Source of the DNA: Paralithodes platypus
Taxonomy: Eukaryota; Arthropoda; Malacostraca; Decapoda; Lithodidae
NCBI GenBank assembly: GCA_032716605.1
Contig: CM064523.1
Coordinates: 37,680,515-37,744,514, forward strand
Length of the DNA stretch: 64,000 nt
Direction: 5' to 3'
Below the pieces are notes generated by a model. That model ran no database searches and was not told the DNA's origin. It was given only the letters and a program-made list of their open reading frames with translations. Shown in pieces: positions 13,579 through 25,341 of this stretch. Made by a program: the position numbers and the translations under genes. Numbering within the stretch: the first letter of the stretch is position 1; the number at the start of each line of letters is the position of its first letter.

Positions 13579-14095
13579 CGTGCATATATTATTTCGATAT
13601 ACGTAAACACAGTTCCAAGCGAATTTAGAACAGCGGTATGATTTATATGCGCAACTGTATATGAAGTAATCTTTTCTACCCTTTTCTCTCCTGGTGCTCA
13701 CGTTATACTTTCACATATAAATATGAAAACATTCCTGACGTTTTCGGTGCCGTCATTTCACGAAACATTTTCAAAAATGTTGTCTATATCCGGATGTAAG
13801 TGCATCACCGTGATATTGTGAAGAATTATATTTTGGAAGGGAGAGAAAAACAGAGTACAAAGTACAATAGAGTACAAAGGAAGTCAGGCAACAACAGATC
13901 TAGCAATCCCTTGAGGTTGCCTGCCCTCTAAATAGCTGCTGCTTAAAGTGTTCAACAGTGTTTTAGAGTGGGTAAGGGGCTATTGGAAAAGGGAAATATT
14001 GCCCTAGGACATATGTCACTAGCAGGGTTAGAAGAGGTTAGAAGGGGAAAATTTGGGTTCATAACATAACACAACTATAAGTGATCCATCTTGTA
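13579..14095. other. Non-coding spacer
   Basis: No gene or repeat family recognised. Contains a short AGAGTACAAAG direct repeat near 13852-13880. Confidence 0.35.
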
Positions 14096-14650
14096 TCGGG
14101 GGAAAAGTGAGTCACATCTTAGTTAAGCATTTATACATGTAGTGATCCTCGATGTATCTGAGAAAAAGGATAAATAAATAAATTGTTTCATTTAGAAATG
14201 CAGGTAGTCGCGGGTTTATGGCAAGGTGTTTGTCTAGGTGATGCTTAAAGGAATCAACGGTGCTGCAGTCTATAACATTTCGAGGCATATTCCACAAGTT
14301 CACAACTCGATTGAAGAAGACATTCTTAGACTCATTTGATTTTAACGATTTACCAATGATTTTGCAACCGTTTCCCTGCATGTATTTTTAGGTTGGTTGA
14401 TTTTAAAGTACTTATTACAGTTCATGTTGCCGATGCTGTTGATGATTTTGAACACTTACATTAGGTCACCTCTTAATCTATGCTGGGAAATATATGTAAT
14501 TCTCTAAGATGTGCCTCATATGGCTTGTCTTTTACACTAGGTATAATTTTGGTAACTCAACGTTGAACTCGTTTCAGTTTGTCAATATCGCTTAGTAGGG
14601 CACAAGAATTGAACGCAATCATCTAGAAGAGCATGGACTAAGGAATTGTA
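14096..14650 (-). pseudogene. CR1/L2-like LINE fragment, RT C-terminus
   Basis: The minus strand carries the thumb and C-terminal part of a LINE RT. An RVQR-VTKIIPSVKDKPYEAHL block near 14545 is followed by RLRGDL near 14470, VFKIINSIGNMNCNKYFKI near 14440, then NVFFNRVVNLWN and STVDSFKHHLDKHL up to a stop near 14112. It matches, in family, the RT at 60975-61856, whose last block reads RAQRRVTKMIPSLKNKPYEELL. Several in-frame stops are present (for example before VFKIIN), so it is a dead 5'-truncated copy. The upstream limit near 14650 is uncertain. Confidence 0.75.
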
Positions 14651-14999
14651 AGGAAGAGACGTATTTTCGTTCTAGGAACGAGCTGTGGAACTGAAACTTG
14701 AGTGATTGAGAGAGTTTGTTCCCAATTCGATTCTTAGAGGCATTTCCTAGGCCAAATAATTCGTTAACTGATAGCTAAAATAAAGTATGATCATACGTCT
14801 CTGAATACTGACATGTAAGGTGTTAACGTTGGCTGCCATTTACAGCCGCTCTCAATACTCCTTAACATCACAAACATTTTACAGCGGAATGTGAGGGTAA
14901 ATTGGATTATTCTTTCCTAGATCATCCTAAATTCTATAATGGTCGTATGAGAAATGTGAGATCCTAAGTTTTACATGGTGCTTCTTATGCTGAGACACA

Positions 15000-15590
15000 T
15001 CTTTTGGGGGTAATTTAGCTCTTTCTATCAGTTGATGCCTAGTTTTGTTTATGCATATCTTCCTCTAGCAATGATTCCCATGTAGGAACGATGTTTCTGA
15101 ACTAGAGTTAATCGAGTCAATCTTAAGCTGGGATTTTAGGCTATTAATGCTTCTTTCTCACTTTTTAGTTTGGCCATCTAATGCAGTACTATTTCCCTTC
15201 ACTGTGTCTTCAGCATCAACAGTGTCCTTGGTGGCTGAGGCACTCATTACTTCCGTCCACTTTCTTTGCCTCTCGTCCACTTCCACCTTCCATGCCCTCA
15301 TCTCCTTTAGCTCCTTCAAAATCTTCTTCAGCTTAGCTTCCAAGTCTCCTTTCTCCGTGCCATCAAATATGCATTCATCTTCTTCCCCAGCAGGGTTTCC
15401 ATCCTTCTCCTTTTTTTGTATGTGTTCCTTGTCTCAGGTGGCATCTCTGCAATCTGCCCAATATCGGTATATACCAATAAAATACAGTCTCCCTTGCTGC
15501 AGGAAATAAATATATAACGCTAGCAAGTACTGCCAGGGCACCCCTAAGGAGTACTCCCATCCTAGGAGCCTACCAAAACCCTTGGACCAT
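15000..15590 (-). pseudogene. Possible LINE ORF1 relic with coiled coil
   Basis: The minus strand has a lysine/glutamate-rich helical stretch (LEAKLKKILKELKEMRAWKVEVDERQRKW, about 15350-15260) that looks like a coiled coil. It is followed, after a stop, by a QLKSEKEALIA-type continuation near 15150. Upstream (15350-15470) is a lysine-rich region in broken frames. A coiled-coil ORF1 of a LINE is the most likely explanation given the surroundings, but no diagnostic motif is present and a host-gene fragment cannot be excluded. Confidence 0.35.
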
Positions 15591-15847
15591 GGGCTTCCAC
15601 TCGTTCCGCCCACTGGTAAAAGGGGTTCAGCGTCGTACTACAGGCGAGGTATATATAATGTGCCGACCAGGTACTCAACCAACAGCAAGGGAGAAACTGT
15701 CACAGAACGAATCAGATTTAAAATGTAATACGCAGCATAAAGAGAACACAAGGAGTGATCCACAAACTAGAGGTTGCTAGTTTGAAGAGGAGTGTCAGTT
15801 TGTGACTCGAGGCTACCATGATCCAGGGCTGAGGCAGTCAAAGCCGG
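15591..15847. other. Left flank of the gypsy array
   Basis: Unremarkable non-coding sequence ending in AAAGCCGG directly before the first LTR. Confidence 0.4.
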
Positions 15848-17388
15848 TGTTACGACCAGCACTACGAAATAAACAAGGGCACTTAATATTGGACTAGAAG
15901 ATAGGCTATATCTGCAACAACGGTATGCTAATTCAAAACCCTCAAACTATTAAGCCGGTGAACAAAACACGTACACCCTTCAGAGTTAATCTACTGGATA
16001 ACGGGGTATCAATTAACTGGGTTAAGTGTACTTCTACAAAGGCTTTCCGGTGACGGCAAAGCCTACTCACAACAGGAGTACTTACATTAATAAAATGCTC
16101 TCAAGTAATAACAATGCTTAAATAAACTTATGACAAGATTTAATAAAGGAGTATATGCTTACGTTAACTTTAGTGTGAGTCTGAACTCAACACTAAACTC
16201 TTCAATGCTCTATGAAAACACTGGAAGTCTAGTCCTACAGCAAACAGATATTTAATCTTCTGAAAACGTCTGATGCTCTAAGATGCTCGTCGAGTATAGA
16301 ACAGAAATAATGCAGGGGCAGGACACCAAAGTGTGTATCTTAAATACACCAACAAGTAGGATACATATATATAAAACAAGGGAGTGCAACAACTCTGTGA
16401 CAGCACTAATAATAGCCACTCAAAACAGTACTTCCTTAGCCAACGTAACAGCCAAACTGGGTTGTGCACTATGCATCAACCTAGGCTAAAATAAGGTGTG
16501 AATAATTCCTAAAGCATACGCAATTAAAGTTAATAAACACAATGCTGTCTTTCTCACTAATAAAGTCTAGCAGTGGCATAAAAGGTACAAGGAACCTAGG
16601 CAGAGCGCAAGCATGCTCGTAGCCTACTGTCTCCCCTTGAACAGATTTCCCTTATGTTACGTTAAGTAACTAGGAGGCTCTCTTGGTAAGTCCAGATCTC
16701 AAGTATCTGGTCTTACCCTGGCGCTCCACAATGGTCAACAAAATGAGGTAGCAAGCATACGAGCAAGAGTAGGCAAAAGCCCTTCACTTGTATGCTACTA
16801 CACTCGCAAAGGAAAAATATGCACAAGAGTTACAGGCTACCTAGCTCCGTCGAAGTCGTACAGGCTCTGACTTTCACATACATAACTCAGACAATGACCA
16901 AGGATACCCTCCACTGTCTAGCATTAATTAGTAGGAAAGAACAACTCAATAATTAGAAGCACCCCAATACCATGTGACTATGACTCTAATAATCCCTAAA
17001 GCTAGTGCAAAACATATATGTGAGAACTGGTGCTGGTAATACGACTGGCCGACTATGGAAGTCGTATGCAGAACCAGAAGGGATAAGTAATTGAATAAAG
17101 ACAAGAAGTATGGAAAAGAAGAAGTTCAGAGAGAGAAACAGTTGTAAAGAGGGTTTGATTGGGGACAGATTGCAAGGGACGTCTAGGACCAAGCACAACA
17201 TACCAAGCTCTGAAGAGGCACGCGGGAAGGATGCCCGCACCACCTTACTAAGACAGCGGCCCCCAATCACAGACGACTATGTCATGAAGAGCAGGCGTCA
17301 TATGACGCGTCAGGCCCGCCGCCAATCACGAGCGGTTGGCACAGCCCAAGCGAGGAATGCACACGTACATACACACGCACACACTACA
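15848..17388 (-). repeat. LTR1 of the gypsy array, main part
   Basis: Starts TGTTACGACC and matches LTR2 and LTR3 throughout, to CACACACTAC near 17388, where a LINE interrupts it. The remainder is at 21638-21876. A short apparent ORF near 16280-16490 recurs in the other LTRs only because the LTRs are copies. On the transcribed minus strand a TTTTATATATATG near 16365 could serve as a TATA-like element (weak). Confidence 0.93.
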
Positions 17389-17402
17389 CTCTTGACCTTA
17401 TT

Positions 17403-19991
17403 TTGACGGACATGGATGAGCAGTACCTCCCACCTGAACCTTTACCTCCTGTGGGACGCAGCACTCATCTCTCTGTGTTCTGGTCACCTGCCCCTACCAC
17501 CTCCCATCAACAGACCCCCGTCATCCGGACCTACCGACCAACGCCAGACTCTGCAATGCGGGGGTTCGGGCAGTGGTTGGTTCATTACCCGTGGACGGAG
17601 GTTCTCACTGAAGAAGATGTTAATGCCAAATGGGACAACTTTGTATCTACCACCACCGAAGCCTACCACCACTTCTTCCCCACCAAGAGGACCAAAATGC
17701 ACCCCTCTGACGTCCCATGGATTACTCCTCGGATCAAGAGACTGATGCAGAATCGGAACAAGGCCTTCTACACGGACAACAATCGCTACAAGGACCTACG
17801 CAACATTGTGATAAGGGAAATCCGTTGGGCGAAGAAGTCCTACTACCCTACAAAGATTCATCATTTAAAACAAACCAATATCAGTCAGTGGTACTCTAAA
17901 ATTAAGAATCTTTGTGGTTTAAGTAGTGGGACTCCTTCGATCCCCCGTGTTTCCCATGTCCCTCGTGTAGATGCACCTGAACTGATAAATAATCACTTCT
18001 CTACCATCTGCCAAACTAGACCGCACTAACCTCCCTGCCTTCCTCCCATCCCTTCCCCCCCCCAGTAACTGTTCAAGAATTTGAAGTGGCCAAAAAGCTT
18101 TCCAGTTTCAAATAAAAAAGATCAACAACCCCAGTAGACCTACCCATGAAAATATACAAAGAATTTTCGGTGGAATTTGCCACCCCCCTTTGCTCGATAA
18201 TTATTGCCTCCTTAAGGCAAAGTAAATGCCCTGCAGACTGGAAAACTTCATACGTCACTCCAATCCCCAAAACCCCCTCCCCACATTCTCTTAACACCTT
18301 ACGAGCGGCCTATGCGGTTTATTTATGTGTACCGCCCAGCGGGGTGTTTTTAGCCAAAATAGGGCTGTTTACGTGATCATTTTCATGCCTAAATAAGACC
18401 CAGAACGTAAAACAAGTATCTATCCCTGAAAGGGCATAAACAGAGCTTTCGAATGACACCATAACGATCCTTGTATGATGGATAGTTTTCTTGCAATAAC
18501 CGTGCAACGCGATTGCAAAAAGCAGGTAATTCGGTACTTTCGGTACATAATTGAGTATGTAGCGAGTGAGAGAGGGAGGAGGGAGCTGAGATTTGTGTCA
18601 GTAGGTTCGCCGCGGTGGTCTGGAGCAGTCATACGCTCGCTAGTCTCCTGCCACCACTTGTCTCTCTCTCTCAGCCACATTACGTGCTGAAATTGCCACT
18701 CGAGTTATGTCGAGCGCCGCCACATAGTCCAGCTTTATTTAACTCGACTTAAGTGGTGAGCCGACTTTTAGGGGTTAATGAACTCAGACCAATTGCCATT
18801 ACGCCCATCCCTAGTCTAATCTGTGAGGACTTTGTATTCACCTGAGCTTACTCACAAATCCGTTACTTGATAGATCCCCAACAGTTTGGCAACGTAAAAC
18901 CCTCCTCCACCACTCACTGTCTTATTAGCTTCCTAGATTATATTTACACAAATCTTGAGAAGAGAAAGACTTCCCTCGCCCTTGCCTTTATTGACTTCAG
19001 GAAAGCATTTGACCTTGTTGACCACACCATCATCATCAACAAGGCCATAAAGTTGGGGCTACATCCTACCCTGGTTGCGTGGTTGACTGACTTCCTTAGT
19101 AACAGACGACAAGCAGTGCGATACCAAGGCTTCATCTCCACCTTCCTAGACATCACATGGGGAGTCCCACAGGGCACAAAGATGGGGCCTCTATTGTTCC
19201 TCATCTTGATTAATGATGCCCTAAAGGACACCCCATTCCACTGGAAGTACGTGGACGACTCGACAGTCGGCATTACTGTCGATAACACCTCCCCTAACTA
19301 TGACCCCCTACAAGACATCCTCGACCATCTTCAAGCCTGGACCACAGACAATCATGTGACTATCAATCATGACAAGACAGTGGTCATGCACATCAACACT
19401 TCCGTTACCGACCTTCCTCCACCCACTGTCACAATTGGTCCTCATCCCCTTCAGCTTGTTGAGTCCACCAAACTCCTCGGAATCACTGTGGACAACAAAG
19501 TGAACTGGAAGAAACATGTAACTACCACAGTCAGGACCGCCACTTACAAGTTGTTTATGCTAAGGCGGTTGAGATCCCTGGGGGCGCCGGAGAATGAGCT
19601 GAAGAGTATATATAACACCTTCATACTCCCTAAGCTCACCTACGCCTCTCCCGCCTGGTCCTCCTCTCTAACCCTAACACAACAACGTCAACTGGAGAGA
19701 GTTCAGAGGAGGGCATGCAGGATCATCCTGGGAGGCACATATCCAGGGTACGAGGAAGCTCTCACCACCCTTAGCATACCTGCACTTTCAACCCACCACT
19801 ACAACACACTCAAACAGTTTGCATCTAAGCTGCTTGTTCACCCACGACACAGAAACTTACTTCCACCAGACGCCCCTAGACCAACACGTGCAGCTCGTCA
19901 TTTCAACACACTCCAACCAATAAGAGCAAGAACTGACAGATATAAAAATAGTCCTATCCCAACCATTGTTAATATTATTAATAATGTGTAA
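17403..19991 (+). pseudogene. LINE K ORF2 fragment: linker and reverse transcriptase
   Basis: 17403-18029 is an open linker region (TDMDEQYLPPEP ... VPWITPRIKRLMQNRNKAFY ... EIRWAKKSYYPTKI) that normally precedes LINE RT. The RT start (PIPKTPSPHSLN near 18270) is cut by MITE M2 and resumes with ELRPIAITPIPSLICEDF near 18780. From 18867 a 374-codon open frame contains LAFIDFRKAFDLVDH (first catalytic Asp), GVPQGTKMGPLLFLILIND, YVDD at 19248-19259, and a thumb region ending LERVQRRACRIILGG. A deletion or frameshift near 18030 and a stop near 18850 make it inactive. The clade is not assigned; CR1/Jockey-superfamily character is likely. Confidence 0.85.
18291..18778 (+). mobile_element. TTAA-flanked 488-bp MITE, copy M2
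   Basis: TTAA at 18291-18294 and 18775-18778. Starts TTAACACCTTACGAGCGGCC. Same length as M1 and M3. It sits within the RT coding frame of LINE K. Its right end has diverged (AAGTGGTGAGCCGAC where M3 reads ATGTTGCTCGCCGC). Confidence 0.9.
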
Positions 19992-20586
19992 TAACGGCCT
20001 GTCACACCATATATACGCGCCCACCTTTAATAATGTATGCATAAGTGTGTGTGTGTGTGTATTAGAATATAATTATGTATGTATTTGCTTGAGTTTGTTT
20101 ATGTATATGTGTATATATGTATATGTGTATCTATGTATGTACAGTATATGTGTATGTATGTGTGCGTATATGTGTATGTATGTATGCGTTATTTATGTAT
20201 ATATATATGTGTCTATAGTGTATACTGTTTGTGGTTCGAGCCCGGCTGAGAGTATCAGGTAGGATAAGAGAAGAGCATATATGCATGTAATGTGCATATA
20301 TTTATGTATATGTATGTCTGTGTGTATGTGCTGTCAATGGTTCGAGCCCGGTTGAGAATATAAGGTATATAATATATATATGTACTGTACGTGTATTTAT
20401 ATGGTCATATGCACATATGTATGTAAATATACGTACATATGAGCGAGAACATATTGCTCACTAGCGCAACTTCTGATTATATATCTATGCATAAGCATTA
20501 TCTATTATTAAGTGTTCGCGTATCTTCATCCATGTATTTCCACCCTTAACAATAGAACGCCCAGCTTTTCCATATTTCGCCTTCTG

Positions 20587-20638
<52 letters not shown>

Positions 20639-21113
20639 ACACACACACCTACACTACCGAGGATTAACCTCCCATTGTAGTAGGCTGTACCTGACCACAC
20701 CTGTACGGACCTGAATTGCTGCACCCTCTTTACCCTTCAACTCTTTACCCTGACCATACCAAAACAGTTTCTGTATGTATGTATGTTTGTGTGCATACGT
20801 GAGCGTTTGTGTGTACGGACATGTGCACACTTACTGCAGGTTCTTATGTTCCTATATATGTATGTATATGTATGTGCGCACGTACGTGTATATACGTATG
20901 TTCTGTATATGAGTAAGTAAATAAATGTGTATATGTACTGTATATCACTTACTCTCATGGTTATTTTATGATAATTTGTATTCTGCACATGCATCATTAT
21001 TGTATTTATTTATTTTGTTTGTAAATTGAGCTTACCATCCTCATATCTGTACATCTCATGTTCATCCACTAAATTGTAAAATGTGTATTTTCAGCTCATA
21101 AGGCTGCCATTCT
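19992..21113 (+). other. LINE K 3' non-coding region, low complexity
   Basis: Long runs of GTGTGTATGTATATG text (20045-20430, 20770-20940) and a (CA)n tract at 20589-20632. The sequence GGTTCGAGCCCGG(C/T)TGAGA is present twice (about 20233 and 20339). No protein is recognised. Confidence 0.6.
20589..20632. repeat. (CA)n microsatellite
   Basis: An uninterrupted CA dinucleotide tract inside the LINE K 3' region. Confidence 0.96.
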
Positions 21114-21601
21114 TTAACACCTTACGAGCGGCCTATGCGGTTTATTTATGTGTACCGCCCAGCGGGGTGTTTTTAGCCAAAATAGGGCTGTTTACGTGAT
21201 CATTTTCATGCCTAAATAAGACCCAGAACGTAAAACAAGTACCTATCCCTGAAAGGGCATAAACAGAGCTTTCGAATGACACCATAACGATCCTTGTATG
21301 ATGGATAGTTTTCTTGCAATAACCGTGCAACGCGAGTGCAAAAAGCAGGTAATTCGGTACTTTCGGTACATAATTGAGTATGTAGCGAGTGAGAGAGGGA
21401 GGAGGGAGCTGAGATTTGTGTCAGTAGGTTCGCCGCGGTGGTCTGGAGCAGTCATACGCTCGCTAGTCTCCTGCCACCACTTGTCTCTCTCTCTCAGCCA
21501 CATTACGTGCTGAAATTGCCACTCGAGTTATGTCGAGCGCCGCCACATAGTCCAGCTTTATTTAACTCGACTTATGTTGCTCGCCGCTAATTAAGGGTTA
21601 A
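21114..21601 (+). mobile_element. TTAA-flanked 488-bp MITE, copy M3
   Basis: TTAA at 21114-21117 and 21598-21601. Near-identical to M1 and M2. Close to its right end it carries two related blocks, ACTCGAGTTATGTCGAGCGCCGC and ACTCGACTTATGTTGCTCGCCGC, i.e. subterminal direct repeats. It is inserted a few bases before the AATAAA and (TTA)n tail of LINE K. Confidence 0.92.
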
Positions 21602-21609
21602 TAAACCGT

Positions 21610-21637
21610 TTATTATTATTATTATTATTATTATTAC
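21610..21637. repeat. (TTA)n tail of LINE K
   Basis: A TTA trinucleotide run following AATAAACCG. It forms the 3' end of the LINE at the LTR junction. Confidence 0.85.
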
Positions 21638-21876
21638 CTCGCTGCTCCTTCTCGCTCTCTCTCCTTGCAATTCACTCTACATATTTTATACTCTATCAAT
21701 GATATAAAATACTTCCAAGTGTCACAGACAAGAATAAAGACCACCACTGATCTGTCTGTGACATCATGAACACTAGGAAAGAAAGAACATCGTTCTACGA
21801 TTATTATAGCCCATTTCACTGCCCTGGCGAGCGCTAGCGAGTACGAGTACATTCTGGCAAGCTGGCCAGCGTAATA
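21638..21876 (-). repeat. LTR1 of the gypsy array, remainder
   Basis: Continues LTR sequence from CCTCGCTGCTCC to GTAATA (GTAACA in LTR2 and LTR3), matching 29137-29379 and 36619-36859. Being at the low-coordinate side of internal region A, it is the 3' LTR of copy A. Confidence 0.92.
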
Positions 21877-22285
21877 CCCCGCCCAAGATGTGGGACGTTT
21901 TAACCTCAGGTGAACGCCACATCTGACCAGAGAGAATGCCCACCAACCCCGCATCACCCAGCTACTCCCCCAAGTTGTGAAAACAAGGTACAATCACAAA
22001 CATAAAACACTTCATTATATAAAAAAAAATCTACACAACACTTCCCAAAAATAATAGTATCACTTAACAATATTACGCTCAACAAGCAAGCTTCACCTAG
22101 CCTAGCCTACTAAGACAAAAACACAGGATGCCTTAGATTCTTGCTGTAACATACTGCACTTATATACTATCAAAAACAAAGAGTTTTTATGTGAGTTTTT
22201 TTTATTTGTAATAGTGTTTTTGGCGGCTTTGCACTACAGGGCAAGCCTAATTGTTCTCCACTCAATCCAACACACCTGTGGTGAT
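21877..22285 (-). promoter_or_regulatory. Copy A 3' non-coding region and polypurine tract
   Basis: On the minus strand the region ends CTTGGGCGGGG directly before the LTR (21877-21887), a plausible polypurine tract for plus-strand priming. The remaining 400 bp between the RNase H stop and the LTR has no open frame of envelope size, so there is no env gene. Confidence 0.7.
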
Positions 22286-22864
22286 CTACCCTGGGTCCTC
22301 CACCCTAGACAAACAGTCAGCGATCACGTTGTCACAACCAGCAATATGGCGAATGTCTAGGTTATACTCCTGCAACATTAAGGACCATCTGGTTAGCCTC
22401 ATATTCCGGTTGTGGAACTGATTCAAAAACTTCAAAGGGTGGTGGTCAGTGTAGATCACCACGACTGGGCCAAAAGCGGGAACATACACCTCAAAGTGCC
22501 TGAGCGCCAGCACAATGGCCAGAAGCTCCTTCTCTACCACTGAATAGTTCTTTTGTGCTGAGATGAACTTCTTGGAAAAGAAACTTACTGGGTGTTCCAC
22601 ACCTTCTGTGTCTGTTTGCAACAAGACGGCACCAGCCCCTACACCGCTAGCATCTGTCGCTAGCTGAAAAGGTCTTGAGAAGTCTGGGGCCCTGAGTATG
22701 GGGTGAGTGCACAAAAGATGCTTCACCAGTGAGAATGCTTTCTCACACTCAGGTGCCCACCCAAACTTTTTCGTCTTTGCAAGTAGGTCAGTCAGAGGAG
22801 CCAGCACCGAGGAGTATCCGCGGATGAATCTGCGATAATACCCAATCATGCCCAAGAACCTCAT
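22286..22864 (-). pseudogene. Copy A RNase H and pol C-terminus
   Basis: Begins MRFLGMIGYYRRFIRGYSS (connection after RT). The RNase H active-site blocks are all visible: LATDASGVGAG, KELLAIVLALRHFEVY and IYTDHHPLKFL, then HIAGCDNVIADCLSR near the end. The protein ends here at TAG 22286-22288, with no integrase downstream; integrase lies upstream of RT. It is out of frame with the RT by one base after TTKRQ, and copy B has the same shift. Confidence 0.92.
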
Positions 22865-23782
22865 GATTGTCTTTTGGTGGTCGGCCTGGGGAACTGGTTA
22901 ATAGCCTGTATCTTGGTTTGGGGGGGGCACACCTGGCCTAACCCTACCACAAACCCTAAGTACTGCACAGTTGCCCGAACAAAATCGCATTTGCCCAGAT
23001 TGACCACCAAATGAGCCTCACTCAGCCTCCTGAACAATGCCCCGATGTGCTCGCAATGGCTTTCAAAGTCATCATCGTAGATTATTACATCATCTAGGTA
23101 AACGGTGCAGTTAGAGATCTCCGCCACTAACTCATTCATCAGGCATTGGAAGGTTGCAGGTGCATTCTTCAACCCATACGGCATAACGTTGCAACGGTAA
23201 GTGTTCCCATCCACCACAAACCCACACACCAGCTTCGCCCGCTCAGACAACGGCACCTGCCAGTACCCTTTGCCAAGATCCACCTTGGTCAGGAAACGTG
23301 CACACCCGATCTTGTCAACACTGTCATCTACGCGGGGAGGAGGGTAGGCATTGGTGGGGGTTAAGCCGTTCAACCGCCTGAAGTCAATGCAAAACCTGAC
23401 CTTGCCGTCTGGTTTAGGCTGCAGAGTAACGGGAGATGTCCACCTAACCGCCCCTTTTCTATCAGCCCCCTCTCCAACATGTAGCCTAATTCCGCTCGGA
23501 GAGCCGGAAGTTTAATGGGAGGTACACGATAGGGCACTGATTTAAAGGGGGGGGGTGGTCTCCAATGTCTACATCGTGCACCGCATGAGTTGTGAGGCCT
23601 GGGTGCTCGGCAAAAACAGTGGGGTATAAACTGAACAGGTGCTGGATCGCTGCACGCTGTTGCTCAGGCAGGTGCTCAAGCGCTTCCACAGCCACCTGAC
23701 TCGTGTTCCCCGCCCCCTGATCCACCGAGACAGGACAATCCCAACTTTCCTCCACCTGTGCCTCACTGCCCCCCTCTCCTTC
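22865..23782 (-). pseudogene. Copy A reverse transcriptase
   Basis: Contains TSPVTLQPKPDGKVRFCIDFRRL (shifted frames), LTKVDLGKGYWQVPLSERAK, MPYGLKNAPATFQCLMNEL and the YLDD catalytic box at 23089-23100, which are Ty3/gypsy-type motifs. Damage includes a shortened T-run near 23456 (one T fewer than copy B) and an expanded G-run near 23547. The upstream linker (VEALEHLPEQQRAAIQHLFSLYP, about 23685) connects it to the integrase C-terminus, so RT follows integrase. Confidence 0.9.
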
Positions 23783-25341
23783 TCAATCTTGGCTGCTGCA
23801 GACCAACACAGGGGCAGTAGGCTGCTCAGGTGGCCGCCTCACAAACTCTTTTAACAGGTTCACATGACAGAGCTGATTTGTCTTCCACCTATCCGGAGTA
23901 GCCACAAAGTAATCTAGGTCAGATAACTTCCTCACGACCTTGTAAGGACCGACATACTTGGCAGACAGGGGATGGCCTACTAAGGGCAATAAGACCAAAA
24001 CCTCCTGTCCTACCACAAACTCCCGGAGCTTTGCTTTGATGTCATACCGATCCTTCATCAAGGCCTGATTACCTACCAAATTTCTCCCTGCCAACTCCAG
24101 GCTTTTCAGCATCCTGTCTCTACTCTCGAGGACATACTTAATTAGAGAACATGGTGGCACAGTCCCTTCCCAGATCTCTCTCACCATGCTCAGAGGACCT
24201 CTAACCTGATGCCCGAAAACGAACTCGTTGGGGCTGAACCCAAGGCTCTCCCCAGGTACCTCTTGTGCCGCAAACAAAACGTACGGTAGCCCCAGGTCCC
24301 AATCCTTGCCATTCTCCAAACAGTAGCACCACAACATGCTTTTCAAAGTAGAATGCCATCTTTCCAACACCCCTTGACTCTCTGGGTGATAAGCTGAAGA
24401 GACAACCGTATTGATCCCATGCTGCTGCATGGTCTGTTTAAAGAGAGTGGACGTGAAATTTGACCCTTGGTCCGACTGAATTTCCTGCGGGTACCCGTAT
24501 CTCGCGCAATACAACAGCAAGTTTCGCACAACAGTTTTAGACTTTCCATTTCTCATAGGGTATGCATCAGGGTAGCGAGTGGAGACGTCCATGAGGGTTA
24601 GCAAAAATCTGTTGCCTGCACTAGTGGGAGGAAGAGGGCCTACCATGTTGATGACAACCTTGCTGAAGGGAGGACCAATAGCAGGCACTGGGTGCAACGG
24701 AGCCTTAGGTATGCTCTTGTTCGGCTTTCCCACCCTCTGGCAGGTACCCCACATCGCCACCCAGGCCTAAACTTGGGCTTTAATACCTGGCCACCAGAAC
24801 AACCTAGATAACGAGGCCAACGTTTTACTCACACCCAAGTGACCTGCCAACCGCAACAGGGTATCACGGCACTTTTCAGGTACCACCAACTGGTCAACCA
24901 CTCTTGCCCCACCATCCCAACTACGTCTGGGATCCAAAAAACGGCGATACAGAATTCCCCCAACATGAAAATAATCTCCCGGCTTTGCATCCCCGTCCTC
25001 ATCGAGTTCTATAGCCCCGTTCCCACAACTCTCAAGCCCAGGATCTTCTATTTGCAACCGACATAATATCAGAGGGTGCCAACCTGTCCAAATGCTCCTG
25101 GAGCAACTTGTGGCCACCCCCGATACTGGGCTGCTCAAGCCTTGCCTGCTTCACCTGGGAACGTTTCTGTTGCGGAGTGCTAACACGCCCTACCATGTCA
25201 CTAAGGGGGACAGGTTCTGGGTCCACTCCGGACTTTCAAAATGGGTGCAAGTACCGAGTCACCAAGGAGTGTCGCTGGGTCAAAACTCTCAACCCGACCA
25301 CCAGTCTTGACTTTCTCCTTCCGACCTTTCCTCCGCTGGTC
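23783..25341 (-). pseudogene. Copy A integrase
   Basis: Order: zinc-binding-like region (AGHLGVSKTLASLSRLFWWPG, about 24830), DDE core (24660-24340) and a C-terminal GPY module (VGPYKVVRKL near 23955). The first catalytic Asp is replaced (VVINMVGPLPP where copy B has VVIDMVGPLPP), and the first zinc-binding Cys is Trp (AMWGTCQ against AMCGTCQ). There is also TAG at 24767-24769, a one-base insertion near 25062 and, upstream, TGA at 25342-25344 ending the protease frame. This integrase is dead several times over. Confidence 0.9.

Larger units (their letters stand above)
17389..21637 (+). mobile_element. 5'-truncated LINE (copy K) inserted in LTR1
   Basis: The LTR sequence breaks after CACACACTAC and resumes with CCTCGCTGCTCC at 21638. 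The intervening 4.2 kb is a LINE with RT, a long 3' non-coding region, an AATAAA signal and a (TTA)n tail at 21610-21637. It lacks the endonuclease, starting in the linker before RT, so it is 5'-truncated. It carries two TTAA MITEs. No clear target duplication is visible; at most one base is lost at the junction. Confidence 0.87.

Noticed and set aside
16278..16489. Small ORF recurring in all three LTRs (also near 28023 and 35502)
   Set aside because: The recurrence is explained by the LTRs being copies of each other. No start context, domain or conservation beyond the DNA was seen.
18420..18690. Identical small ORFs at 7840-8211, 18319-18690 and 21142-21513
   Set aside because: They lie within the 488-bp MITE copies, on both strands, and recur only because the element recurs.
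17389..21637. Target-site duplication for LINE K in LTR1
   Set aside because: Comparison with LTR2 shows the LTR resumes with no repeated bases; at most one base is lost. No duplication can be claimed.
21877..22285. An envelope gene after RNase H in copies A, B or C
   Set aside because: Only about 400 bp lie between the pol stop and the LTR, with no open frame of useful size and no membrane segment.
22861..22870. Programmed frameshift between RT and RNase H
   Set aside because: The shift is shared by A and B, but no convincing slippery heptamer plus structure is visible. Common descent from a damaged parent is simpler. Kept only as a question in the findings.
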